DNA of 64,000 nucleotides from Angustibacter sp049994355 (GTDB lineage Bacteria > Actinomycetota > Actinomycetes > Actinomycetales > Angustibacteraceae), in contig NZ_CP188257.1 of NCBI RefSeq assembly GCF_049994355.1, positions 124,001 to 188,000 on the forward strand. Reading direction: 5' to 3'. Both the position numbers and the translations under genes were made by a program. This document shows positions 41,001 to 49,209 of this stretch, piece by piece. The notes under the pieces are model-generated. The model did not search any database. It was given only the letters and a program-made list of their open reading frames with translations, and was not told the DNA's origin. Within the stretch, counting starts at the first letter, position 1. Each line of letters begins with the position of its first letter.

Positions 41001-41497
41001 GCCGACAGCTCGGGGTCGCGTGACCAGACGGTGCGGGACTCGACGAGGGCGCCCTGGTCGTCCACGTCGTAGTAGCGCATGCGCTCCAGCCGCGGGCCGT
41101 AGGCGTGGATGCTCACGGCCGGCTTGACCAGGTCGTTGCGCACGTCGTGGATGATGCCCGGCTCGACCACCCGGACCGCCGGAGCGTGCAGCGTGGTGGA
41201 CCAGATGCCGAGGACGTCGTCCGCGCGCACCTCGGTCAGCGCGCCCTGGACCACGGCGAACGCGGCCGCGGAGTCGCCGTGGTCGTGCAGGTCGGTGGCC
41301 TGGGAGGGCAGCCAGGTGAGCAGCCAGACGTCGACGTCGTCCGGTCCGGGCAGGCGGGTCCAGAACCGCTCGGCGGTGAACCGGACCTTGGGGCGCCACA
41401 GCTGCGGCTGGCTGGCGACCCGGCGGACGACGAGGGCCAGTTCGTGCGTCGTCCACTCGGAGGTGCGGGTGGGTCGGGGTGAGGCGGTGAGAGTCAT
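40997..41497 (-). CDS. Cysteine dioxygenase type I family protein
   Basis: 166 aa from the ATG at 41497. Bacterial CDO-like cupin: iron ligands His71 and His73 in DLHDHGDSAAAFAVVQG, and His117 in EPGIIHDVRN. This triad oxidises cysteine (or a related thiol such as 3-mercaptopropionate) to the sulfinate. The downstream rhodanese overlaps it, and a cysteine-type leader peptide is encoded 57 bp upstream, so the operon is probably controlled by cysteine supply. Confidence 0.9.
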   Translation of the reverse strand: MTLTASPRPTRTSEWTTHELALVVRRVASQPQLWRPKVRFTAERFWTRLPGPDDVDVWLLTWLPSQATDLHDHGDSAAAFAVVQGALTEVRADDVLGIWSTTLHAPAVRVVEPGIIHDVRNDLVKPAVSIHAYGPRLERMRYYDVDDQGALVESRTVWSRDPELSA

Positions 41498-41554
41498 GTC
41501 GTGGCTTTCGAGGCGGCCGCGGCGCATCCTGCGGGCGGCGGGGGCTGGGGGTCG

Positions 41555-41647
41555 TCAGGCCTGAGCGGGACGACACGCAGCGCTGCACAGTCGCATGAGG
41601 TCGACGTGCCGACGCACGACGAGCTCACGGAGCTGCACCTCAGCCAT
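41555..41647 (-). CDS. Cysteine-type attenuation leader peptide
   Basis: A 30-residue frame from the ATG at 41647 to TGA at 41555 contains RRHVDLMRLCSAACR. The LVxRRHVDLxRxxSAxC pattern is that of the short leader peptides that precede cysteine and sulfur genes in actinobacteria and mediate cysteine-responsive attenuation. Two Cys codons (TGC, TGT) lie near the end. There is no clear ribosome site upstream of the ATG, so translation may be leaderless. The reading ends 57 bases before the cysteine dioxygenase start. Confidence 0.75.
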   Translation of the reverse strand: MAEVQLRELVVRRHVDLMRLCSAACRPAQA

Positions 41648-41750
41648 GTTGCAACGCTGACGGCGGCGCCCGTCCGATGTCAAGGCGCGACACCGACGTC
41701 CCACCATCCGGACCGGTCAGTTCCCCCCGCCACCCGCCAGCCCCCCGGAT

Positions 41751-41836
41751 GTTGATCACGTTAAGTGGGTGGAGTGCAACTTCTCGAGGCGTAGAGCCCT
41801 GCATATGTAGGGGTACGACTTCCTAACGTGATCAAC
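41751..41836. promoter_or_regulatory. 13-bp inverted repeat pair and inner palindrome in the CDO promoter region
   Basis: GTTGATCACGTTA (41751-41763) and its exact reverse complement (41824-41836) flank 60 bases. Inside lies the near-palindrome CCCTGCATATGTAGGG (41797-41812), in a stretch of lower GC. The region separates the leftward acyl-CoA dehydrogenase stop (41869) from the leader peptide start (41647). It fits a two-site operator controlling the leader-CDO-rhodanese transcript; a terminator is less likely because of the long spacer. Confidence 0.6.
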
Positions 41837-41868
41837 GGCAGTCCGCGCCAGCGCTCGGGGTCAAGCGG

Positions 41869-43854
41869 CTAGGAGGGCAGGGCGATGGGGGCGGCGAGCC
41901 AGGCATCGGGGATCCCGAAACCGTCGACGAGCTCGAGCGCGTGCGGGCGGATCCGCGCGCAGGACGCGTTGACCAGCGCCACGACCTGCTTGCTTCGCGC
42001 CGCGGTGAGCCGGCCGTGCTCGAGGTACCAGGCACGGTCGCGCTCCACGCCGGACAGCACGTGCAGCGTGCAGAGCTCGTCCAGCAGCTCGCGGGCGGCG
42101 GGGTCCGCGCAACGCTCGACCGCGTCCGCGAACGACTGCGCGACGACCCGCTCGACGTGCGCCCTCGCTGCCAGCAGCACGTGGTCCTGTGCGTCGTTGA
42201 ACACGGCGAACGCGTCGGCGCCGGGCCGGCCGGCGACCCGCATCCGTTGCGCCAGACCGGACAGCACGTGCTCCTCGCGGTCGGCCAGCAACCGCAGCTG
42301 GACGGCCCGGTCCAGCAGGTCGCCGTCCTCGCGGCCACGGGTACGGGCGTCGGACAGCCGCATGCCGAAGGTGCGCGCCGACGTCCGCTCGGCCACCGTC
42401 GAGGCCACCTGCCGCGCGACGAAACGCAACGTGCCCAACGTGTCCAGGTCGCCGAAGGCGTCGCGGTAGCTGGTCAGCAGGCCCTTCGCGACGAGCTGGA
42501 GCAACACGACGTTGTCACCCTCGAAGGTGGTGAACACGTCGGTGTCGGCCTTCAGCGCGGGCAAGCGGTTCTCGGCGAGGTAGCCGGCGCCGCCGCACGC
42601 CTCGCGGCACTCCTGGATAGTGCGGGTCGCGTGCCAGGTGGCCATCACCTTCACCCCGGCCGCCAGCGACTCCAGCTCGCGCTGGGACGTCTCGTCCGGC
42701 GGGGCGTCGGACTGCAGCGCCGTCTGCACGTCGTGCATCAGCGCCACCAGGTCGTTCTGCGCGTAGGCGAGCGCGTACGAGGTGGCCAGCGCCGGCAGCA
42801 GCCGTCGCTGGTGGGTGCGGTAGTCGAGCAGCCGCACCTCCTCGTCCGAACCGGGCGCGGTGAACTGGGTGCGCACCGCGGCGTACCGGATCGCGATGCT
42901 CAGCGCCGTCCGGGTCGCGGCGCCGGCGCCACCGGCGACGCTGATCCGCCCGCGTACCAACGTGCCGAGCATGGTGAAGAAGCGTCGGGTCGGGTTCTCG
43001 ATCGGGCTGTGGTAACTGCCCTCGGCGTCGATGTCGCCATACCGGTTCAGCAGGTTCGTCCGGGGCACCCGCACCTGGTCGAAGACGAGCCGTCCGTTGT
43101 CGACGCCGTTCAGGCCCATCTTCGGGCCGCAGTCCTCGATGTGGACGCCGGGCAGCAGCTGACCGAAGTCGTCGCGCAGCGGTACCAGGACGCCGTGTAC
43201 CCCGTGCCGTTGCGGCGCTTCGCTCGGGCCGGTGATCAGCTGCGCGAACACCACGGCCATCCGAGCATCCTGCGCCGCCCCGCCGATGTAGTCCTTGCGG
43301 GCGGCCGGCGTGGGCGTGTGCACCACCAGCTCGTCGGTCGCCGGGTCGTACGTCGCGGTGGTGCCGAGTGACATCACGTCGCTGCCGTGGCCGGTCTCGG
43401 TCATGGCGAAGCAGCCGGGCAGCTCCAGGCTGATGATCTGCGGCAGCACGGTCGAGTGGTGGCGCTCGGTGCCCAGGTTGGTGACCGCGCCGCCGAACAG
43501 CCCCCACTGCACGCCGGCCTTGACCAGCAAGGAGAGGTCGGTGTGGCCGAGCATCTCGAACGCCGTCACCGAGGCGCCGACGTCGCCGCGCCCGCCTGCG
43601 CTGACCGGGAAACCGTTGGCGGCGTGACCGGTGCCGGCCAGCAGCCGCATCTGCTCGCGGACCCGCTCGCGCTGCTGCGCGACGTCCAGGGTCGGGTCGG
43701 GCAGCAGGACGTCGGCGCGGAACTCCTCGCGCGCGGCGGCGCGCACGTGCGCCCAGCGCCCGCCGAGGCTCTCGACGAGGGCGCCGACGAGCTCGCGTCG
43801 GACGTCCGTGCTGGCGTCCGTGGTGTCGATGTCGGCGGGGTGAGTGGTGGTCAT
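41869..43854 (-). CDS. Large acyl-CoA dehydrogenase/oxidase-type flavoprotein (FadE5-like)
   Basis: 661 aa from the ATG at 43854 with GGAGG 6 bases upstream, longer than ordinary acyl-CoA dehydrogenases. FAD-binding and core signatures: CFAMTETGHGSDVMSLGTTA, GPKMGLNGVDNGRLVFDQVRVPRTNLLNR, and IQECREACGGAGYLAENRLPALKAD followed by VFTTFEGDN. The C-terminal extension (about residues 470-660) is of the acyl-CoA oxidase sort. Its position beside fadA2-fabG4-htdX-like genes matches mycobacterial FadE5. It oxidises acyl-CoA at the alpha-beta bond. It overlaps the TetR stop by 4 bp. Confidence 0.87.
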   Translation of the reverse strand: MTTTHPADIDTTDASTDVRRELVGALVESLGGRWAHVRAAAREEFRADVLLPDPTLDVAQQRERVREQMRLLAGTGHAANGFPVSAGGRGDVGASVTAFEMLGHTDLSLLVKAGVQWGLFGGAVTNLGTERHHSTVLPQIISLELPGCFAMTETGHGSDVMSLGTTATYDPATDELVVHTPTPAARKDYIGGAAQDARMAVVFAQLITGPSEAPQRHGVHGVLVPLRDDFGQLLPGVHIEDCGPKMGLNGVDNGRLVFDQVRVPRTNLLNRYGDIDAEGSYHSPIENPTRRFFTMLGTLVRGRISVAGGAGAATRTALSIAIRYAAVRTQFTAPGSDEEVRLLDYRTHQRRLLPALATSYALAYAQNDLVALMHDVQTALQSDAPPDETSQRELESLAAGVKVMATWHATRTIQECREACGGAGYLAENRLPALKADTDVFTTFEGDNVVLLQLVAKGLLTSYRDAFGDLDTLGTLRFVARQVASTVAERTSARTFGMRLSDARTRGREDGDLLDRAVQLRLLADREEHVLSGLAQRMRVAGRPGADAFAVFNDAQDHVLLAARAHVERVVAQSFADAVERCADPAARELLDELCTLHVLSGVERDRAWYLEHGRLTAARSKQVVALVNASCARIRPHALELVDGFGIPDAWLAAPIALPS

Positions 43855-44516
43855 GAGTCCTCCGGGAGGGCGAGGACGGCGGTCAGGCCGCCGCGGATGA
43901 GGGCGCTCAGGTGGCCGGTCAGCTCGTTGCGGGACAGGGGCTCTGGGGTGGCCAGCCACTGGTCGGCGGCGGCGCGCACCAGCCCGACCACGCCGTGCGC
44001 GAGCGCGCCGGCCGCGGCGACGTCGCGGCCGCTGCCGGTCAGGGCGGCGGCGATCAGGGCAGCCAGCTCGTTGCCGATCCGGACGGTCAGGCCGGTGACC
44101 GGGTCGTCGCCGACCGGCCGGTCGAGCAGTGGGTGGGCCACCACGAAGCGGTAGACCTCCGGGTCGCGCTCGACCAGCGCCAGGTAGGAGTCGACCGCCG
44201 CCCCGATCATCGCCTCGGAGCCGGCCAGCTCGCTGGCTGAGCCGGCGCCGGACAGCGCGTGGTGCAGGTCGCCGGTGACCAGCCGGTCGACCGACTCGAC
44301 GACGGCCAGGTAGAGCCCGGCCTTGTCACCGAAGTGCCGGTAGAGCACCGTCTTGCTGGTGCCTGCTTCTGCGGCGATCTCGTCCATGCCGACCCCCGAG
44401 CCGTGCCGGCGGACGGCGCGCAGCGTCGCCTCGACCAGCTCGGCCCGCCGGGCCAGCCGGTGCTCGGCCCAGCGGGTGTCACGCCCGTCGGGACGCTGCT
44501 CGCTCGAAGTGGTCAC
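43851..44516 (-). CDS. TetR-family regulator of the acyl-CoA genes
   Basis: 221 aa, GTG start. The DNA-binding part is RHGSGVGMDEIAAEAGTSKTVLYRHFGDKAGLYLAV. The ligand-binding C-terminal half is helical and close to fatty-acid TetR regulators in layout. It is coupled to the acyl-CoA dehydrogenase gene downstream and divergent from the thiolase gene, an ideal position to control both. A candidate operator AAGTA-N5-TACTT lies in the 80-bp gap. Confidence 0.88.
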   Translation of the reverse strand: MTTSSEQRPDGRDTRWAEHRLARRAELVEATLRAVRRHGSGVGMDEIAAEAGTSKTVLYRHFGDKAGLYLAVVESVDRLVTGDLHHALSGAGSASELAGSEAMIGAAVDSYLALVERDPEVYRFVVAHPLLDRPVGDDPVTGLTVRIGNELAALIAAALTGSGRDVAAAGALAHGVVGLVRAAADQWLATPEPLSRNELTGHLSALIRGGLTAVLALPEDS

Positions 44517-44523
44517 CTCTGGA

Positions 44524-44538
44524 AAGTATCAGGTACTT
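44524..44538. promoter_or_regulatory. Candidate TetR operator AAGTA-N5-TACTT
   Basis: The short palindrome AAGTATCAGGTACTT lies only 8 bp from the TetR start and 59 bp from the thiolase start in an AT-rich divergent promoter. Half-sites are 5 bp, so the evidence is modest. Its place fits autoregulation and control of the divergent fadA2-like operon. Confidence 0.45.
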
Positions 44539-44596
44539 ATAGTTCCTGCTACTGTCGATAACGGAATAATCTGAACCGCCAGCTTGAGGAGCCCTC

Positions 44597-45877
44597 ATGG
44601 CCACCGCACGCCGCGCCGCAGTCCTCGGCGGCAACCGCATCCCGTTCGCCCGCACCGGCGGCCCGTACGCGCGGGTCAGCAACCAGGACATGCTCACCGC
44701 GGCGCTGGACGGGCTGGTCGCTCGCTTCGGCCTCGCTGACGAGCGGGTGGGCGAGGTCGCCGCCGGCGCGGTGCTCAAGCTCAGCCGCGACTACAACCTG
44801 ACCCGCGAGTGCGTGCTCGGCTCGCGCCTGTCGCCGTGGACTCCGGCGTACGACGTGCAGCAGGCCTGCGGCACCGGGCTCGAGGCGACCATCCTGGTGG
44901 CCAACAAGATCGCGCTCGGCCAGATCGAGTCCGGCATCGCTGGTGGGGTGGACAGCGCCAGCGACGCACCCATCGCGGTGAACGAGGGGCTGCGCCAGAC
45001 GCTGCTCGAGCTCAACCGGGCCCGCACCATCGGCCAGCGGCTCAGGGCGGTCTCGCGCCTACGTCCCGGCTTCGTCGTCCCAGAGGTCCCGCGCAACACC
45101 GAGCCGCGCACCGGGCTGTCGATGGGCGACCACATGGCTATCACCGCGTCGGAGTGGAACATCTCCCGCGAGGCGCAGGACGAGCTGGCCGCCGCCAGCC
45201 ACCAGAACCTGGCAGCCGCCTACGACCGCGGATTCATGGACGACCTGGTCACCGCCTACCTCGGCCAGACCCGCGACCAGAACCTGCGCCCGGACTCCAC
45301 GGTCGAGAAGCTGGCCAAGCTGTCGCCGGTCTTCGGGGACGGCCCGGACGCGACCATGACGGCCGGCAACTCCACCCCGCTCTCAGACGGCGCGAGCGCG
45401 GTCCTACTGGCCAGCGACGGGTGGGCCGCGCAGCACCGGCTGCCGGTGCTCGCGCACGTGGTGGACGCCGAGACCGCCGCGGTCGACTACGTGCACGGCG
45501 GTGAAGGTCTGCTGATGGCGCCCGCCTACGCGGTGGCGCGCCTGCTGGACCGGCAGGGCATGAAGCTGCAGGACTTCGACTACTACGAGATCCACGAGGC
45601 CTTCGCCTCCACGGTGCTGACCACGCTGGCGGCCTGGCAGAGCGAGGCGTTCTGTCGCGACCGACTTGGCCTGGACGCGCCGCTCGGCACGATCGACCGG
45701 GACCGGCTCAACGTGAACGGCTCCTCGTTGGCGGCCGGTCACCCGTTCGCCGCGACCGGCGGCCGGATCGTCGCCGCCCTGGCAAAACAGCTGCACGAGA
45801 GGGGATCCGGGCGCGGGTTGATCTCGATCTGTGCTGCCGGCGGCCAAGGCGTCGTCGCGATCTTGGAGGCGGCGTGA
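44597..45877 (+). CDS. Acetyl-CoA acetyltransferase (FadA2/FadI-like thiolase)
   Basis: 426 aa, ATG with GGAG upstream. Thiolase signatures: YDVQQACGTGLEATILVANKI (catalytic Cys), NVNGSSLAAGHPFAATGGRIVAALA (His) and ISICAAGGQGVVAILEA. The IHEAFASTVLTTLAAWQS segment and the length fit FadI/FadA2-like enzymes of fatty-acid degradation. It is the first gene of a three-gene unit with FabG4- and HtdX-like proteins; the next gene overlaps its stop by 4 bp. Confidence 0.92.
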   Translation: MATARRAAVLGGNRIPFARTGGPYARVSNQDMLTAALDGLVARFGLADERVGEVAAGAVLKLSRDYNLTRECVLGSRLSPWTPAYDVQQACGTGLEATILVANKIALGQIESGIAGGVDSASDAPIAVNEGLRQTLLELNRARTIGQRLRAVSRLRPGFVVPEVPRNTEPRTGLSMGDHMAITASEWNISREAQDELAAASHQNLAAAYDRGFMDDLVTAYLGQTRDQNLRPDSTVEKLAKLSPVFGDGPDATMTAGNSTPLSDGASAVLLASDGWAAQHRLPVLAHVVDAETAAVDYVHGGEGLLMAPAYAVARLLDRQGMKLQDFDYYEIHEAFASTVLTTLAAWQSEAFCRDRLGLDAPLGTIDRDRLNVNGSSLAAGHPFAATGGRIVAALAKQLHERGSGRGLISICAAGGQGVVAILEAA

Positions 45878-47214
45878 CCAGCCACGGCACGACCGACCGT
45901 TACACCGGCTTCGTCAGCGGCGGCTTCGGGCGGACGCTCAGCCGCCGGCTCGGTCTGCCGCAGCCCGTTGCGCTGCGGCGGTACGAGCCGGGTCAGCCGC
46001 TGCTCGACGGCCCGATCGCTGTCTGGGCGGTCGACGAGCCGCTGGCTGCCGTCGCCGAACTCGTTCGTGCCGAGGGGCTCGAGGTGCACTCGGACGGCGA
46101 GACCCAGCTGTCCGCCGTCGTGGTCGACGCCCGCGGCGCAACTGTGCCGGCGTCCCTGGACGTGTTCCCGACCCAGGTCGGCCCCGCGCTGAAGCGCCTT
46201 CGCCGCTGCGGCCGGGTGGTCGTCCTCGGTCGCCCCGCCGATGCGATCGCCGACCCGGCCCACGCCGCCGCGCAGCGCGCGCTGGAAGGCATCGTGCGCT
46301 CGGTCGGCAAGGAGCTGCGGTCGGGTGCGACGGCGAACCTGGTACTGGTCGCGGACGGCGCCGTGGCCTGCGTCGAGTCGACCCTGCGCTTCCTGCTGTC
46401 GTCCCGCTCGGCGTACGTCGACGGGCAGGTCGTGCACGTCGGGCCCGCATCCGAGCTGCCCGCGACGGACTGGCGCAAACCATTGCAGGGCAAGGTGGCG
46501 GTGGTCTCCGGGGCTGCGCGAGGCATCGGCGCAGCGATCGCCGAGGTCCTCGCCCGCGACGGCGCCACCGTGGTGGCCGTGGACGTGCCGGCGGCGGGTG
46601 AGGCCCTGGCCAACGTGGCGAACCAGGTCGCCGGCACGGCGCTGCAGCTGGACGTCACCGCCCCGGACGCCGGACGTCGCATCGCCGAGCACGCGCACGC
46701 CCGGCACGGCGGGCTGGACGTCATGGTGCACAACGCCGGCATCACCCGGGACCGGCTGCTGGTCAACATGGACGCCGACCGGTGGGACGGAGTGCTGGCG
46801 GTGAACCTGGAGTCCCAGCTGCGGATCGACGACGTGCTGCTCGGCGAGGGCGGCCTCGCGGACGGGGGTCGGGTGGTGTGCCTGTCGTCCACCAGCGGCG
46901 TCGCCGGCAACCGGGGCCAGGTGAACTACGCGGCCACCAAGGCCGGCGTGATCGGGATGGTGCGGGCCCGGGCGGCGCAGGTCGCCGAACGCGGGATCAC
47001 CTACAACGCGGTGGCTCCGGGCTTCATCGAGACGGCGCTCACCGCGCGCATCCCGCTGGCCACCCGCGAGGTCGGCCGCCGGATCAACAGCCTGAGCCAG
47101 GGCGGCCAACCGGTGGACGTCGCCGAGACGGTCGCGTGGCTCGCGCAGCCCGGCACGGCCGGCGTCAACGGCCAGGTGCTGCGGGTCTGCGGGCAGAGCC
47201 TGCTCGGTGCCTGA
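45874..47214 (+). CDS. High-molecular-weight 3-oxoacyl reductase (FabG4-like)
   Basis: 446 aa, GTG start overlapping the thiolase stop. The C-terminal half is a complete short-chain dehydrogenase: VAVVSGAARGIGAAIAEVLARDGA (cofactor), VHNAGITRD, catalytic Ser in CLSSTSGVAGNRGQ, and Tyr/Lys in NYAATKAGVIGM. The N-terminal about 200 residues form a flavodoxin-like degenerate Rossmann part, exactly the design of mycobacterial FabG4. It reduces 3-oxoacyl thioesters or runs the reverse step in beta-oxidation. Coupled with a thiolase and a MaoC hydratase. Confidence 0.92.
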   Translation: MTSHGTTDRYTGFVSGGFGRTLSRRLGLPQPVALRRYEPGQPLLDGPIAVWAVDEPLAAVAELVRAEGLEVHSDGETQLSAVVVDARGATVPASLDVFPTQVGPALKRLRRCGRVVVLGRPADAIADPAHAAAQRALEGIVRSVGKELRSGATANLVLVADGAVACVESTLRFLLSSRSAYVDGQVVHVGPASELPATDWRKPLQGKVAVVSGAARGIGAAIAEVLARDGATVVAVDVPAAGEALANVANQVAGTALQLDVTAPDAGRRIAEHAHARHGGLDVMVHNAGITRDRLLVNMDADRWDGVLAVNLESQLRIDDVLLGEGGLADGGRVVCLSSTSGVAGNRGQVNYAATKAGVIGMVRARAAQVAERGITYNAVAPGFIETALTARIPLATREVGRRINSLSQGGQPVDVAETVAWLAQPGTAGVNGQVLRVCGQSLLGA

Positions 47215-47216
47215 GG

Positions 47217-48092
47217 GTGCGCACCATCGCGCTGGACGCCGACCCGAACCTGCTCGCGCTCACGGCCCGCGCCGCGCTGAACCGGGGCCGCGCCGACGAG
47301 CTGCCGCCCGTCGAGGTGGTCCGCACCGGCGTCACGGCCCCCGTCGACCGGCTCGTCAGGTACTCCCGGGTCTGTGGTTTCGACGTCACCGGGTACCTGC
47401 CGTCCCCGTTCGTGCACGTGCTGGCCTTCCCGCTGCAGACCGCGCTGCTGGGCCGGCCGGACTTCCCGCTGCCGCTGCCCGGACTCGTGCACGTCGCCAA
47501 CCGGCTGGAGCTGCGCCGTCCGGTCCGGGTGGGTGAGCCGCTCGACCTGTCGGTGCGGGCCGCTGACCTGCGTCCGCACCCGCGCGGGCGCCAGGTCGAC
47601 GTACTCAGTGAGGCGTCCATCGACGGTGAGGTCGTCTGGCGCGGCCGCAGCACCTACCTCGCACGCCAGGCGGCAGCCCGGCCGGGGGAGCCGGCGGCGC
47701 ACCCGACGGCAGCGGTGGACGCCGGCCTGCCGCCGCACGCCCGCTGGCGGCTGCCGGCCGACCTCGGACGTCGCTACGCCGCGGTCAGCGGCGACCACAA
47801 CCCGATTCACCTGAACCCGTTGGCCGCCAAGGCGTTCGGCTTCCCGAGGACCATCATGCACGGCATGTGGAGCCTGGCGCGCTGCGTGTCATCGATCGGC
47901 GCCCGGGCGCCCGCGGCCGCCGTGGTGGACGTCGAGTTCCGTCGTCCGGTCCTGCTGCCCTCGACGGTCCAGCTGCGCATGCAGCCGTCGGACGGCGGCT
48001 GGGACCTGCTGCTCACCGGCTCGACCCGGTCGGATCGCGAGCCGACGGTGCACCTGCGGGGGAGCCTGCGACCGCTGTCTAGGCTGCGGTGA
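47217..48092 (+). CDS. MaoC-like (R)-specific enoyl hydratase/dehydratase (HtdX-like)
   Basis: 291 aa from the GTG at 47217, 2 bp after the FabG4-like stop. It has two hotdog halves, the second with the hydratase motif YAAVSGDHNPIHLNPLAAKAFGFPRTIMHGMWSLA, carrying the catalytic Asp and His. The gene order thiolase, FabG4, MaoC matches fadA2-fabG4-htdX of mycobacteria, where the product is a 3-hydroxyacyl-thioester dehydratase. The end overlaps the next gene (TGATG). Confidence 0.88.
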   Translation: MRTIALDADPNLLALTARAALNRGRADELPPVEVVRTGVTAPVDRLVRYSRVCGFDVTGYLPSPFVHVLAFPLQTALLGRPDFPLPLPGLVHVANRLELRRPVRVGEPLDLSVRAADLRPHPRGRQVDVLSEASIDGEVVWRGRSTYLARQAAARPGEPAAHPTAAVDAGLPPHARWRLPADLGRRYAAVSGDHNPIHLNPLAAKAFGFPRTIMHGMWSLARCVSSIGARAPAAAVVDVEFRRPVLLPSTVQLRMQPSDGGWDLLLTGSTRSDREPTVHLRGSLRPLSRLR

Positions 48093-48649
48093 TGACCGAC
48101 TCGCCTTTGCCGCCTCCCCCCTCGCCGGCGTCCACTGAAGCCGAGTCGCTGATCTCAGTTCTTGAGCGCAACCGGCGGACCTTCGCCTGGAAGACGTCGG
48201 GGCTTGATGAGAACGGACTTCGCGCGACCACGGCCGCCAGCTCCATGACGCTTGGCGGGCTCGTGAAGCATGTCGCGCTGGTGGAGGCGGACTGGTTGGC
48301 TGTCAAGCTCTCCGGACAGGCGTATGGACCTCCGTGGGAGGCGGTGGACTTCGACGCCGACCCGGACTGGGAATGGCGTACTGGGGCGCTGGACTCTCCG
48401 GACGACCTGCACGCCGTGTGGCGAGATGCCGTCGTGCGGTCGCGGGGTCTGGTGGCTGAGGTGATCCAGGACCGTGGTCTCGACGGCCCGGCGTCCTTCA
48501 CCTTTGCGAACGGCCGCACCCCAACCGTCCGCGACATGCTCCTTGACATGGTCGAGGAGTACGCCCGGCACACTGGCCACGCGGACATCCTCCGCGAGGC
48601 GGTGGATGGCCGCGTCGGCGAAGGGGCGCCTGAGGACTTCACCTTCTGA
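48092..48649 (+). CDS. DinB-family (DUF664) protein
   Basis: 185 aa from the ATG at 48092, overlapping the HtdX-like stop; a GTG 3 bases earlier is an alternative. It has the four-helix DinB fold with metal-site His residues in LGGLVKHVALVEADWLAV and VEEYARHTGHADILREAVDG. The C-terminal stretch is almost the same as in the DinB protein at 27750, so the two are close paralogues. It is translationally coupled to the fatty-acid unit, but a shared function is not evident. Confidence 0.85.
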   Translation: MTDSPLPPPPSPASTEAESLISVLERNRRTFAWKTSGLDENGLRATTAASSMTLGGLVKHVALVEADWLAVKLSGQAYGPPWEAVDFDADPDWEWRTGALDSPDDLHAVWRDAVVRSRGLVAEVIQDRGLDGPASFTFANGRTPTVRDMLLDMVEEYARHTGHADILREAVDGRVGEGAPEDFTF

Positions 48650-48762
48650 ACGTCCGCAACCGGCCTTCTCGGCGGCCCCAGCCATCACCCTGTGCGGGTG
48701 AGGGCGGGCATCACGCGCGCGAGTAGCGTTCGCAGCAACAACGGACCGAGGAGCGGGTACCC

Positions 48763-49179
48763 ATGCCGATGTCGACGATGAGCGCGAACTTCGGAAACGG
48801 CAGCGTCCTGCTGTGGATGCTGGAGTTCTTCCTGTTCGTCATCTGGTTCTGGCTGCTGATCACCGTCTTCAGTGATCTGTTCCGCGACCAGGAGACGTCC
48901 GGCGTAGCCAAGGCCATCTGGGCCATCTTCGTGGTGGTCCTGCCCTACCTCGGTGTGCTGATCTACCTGATCGCCCGCGGGGGCGGGATGGCAGAGCGCA
49001 ACGCCAAGCAGGCCCAGCAGATGCAGGCTCAGATGGACTCGCGGATCCGCGCGGCAGCCGGCTCGGCGTCCGGCGCGAGCTCGGCGGAGCAGATCACCCA
49101 AGCCAAGTCGCTGCTGGACAGCGGCGCCATCAGCCAGGCCGAGTTCGAGGCCCTCAAGAGCAAGGCGCTGGCCAGCTGA
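48763..49179 (+). CDS. Membrane protein with PLDc_N and SHOCT domains
   Basis: 138 aa, ATG start. Two membrane helices (about residues 16-38 and 52-72) with FRDQETSGVAKAIWAIFVVVLPYLGVLIYLIARG split over the PLDc_N region. A short linker leads to a C-terminal SHOCT motif (AKSLLDSGAISQAEFEALKSKALA). Proteins of this type are widespread in actinobacteria and have no established role. It stands alone. Confidence 0.85.
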   Translation: MPMSTMSANFGNGSVLLWMLEFFLFVIWFWLLITVFSDLFRDQETSGVAKAIWAIFVVVLPYLGVLIYLIARGGGMAERNAKQAQQMQAQMDSRIRAAAGSASGASSAEQITQAKSLLDSGAISQAEFEALKSKALAS

Positions 49180-49209
49180 GCGCACGTCAGCGCAGGCGCG
49201 AGGGCACTG

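Noticed and set aside
48685..48701. Hairpin TCACCC-N5-GGGTGA after the DinB gene as a terminator
   Set aside because: Only a 6-bp stem without a following U-rich run; too weak to call.
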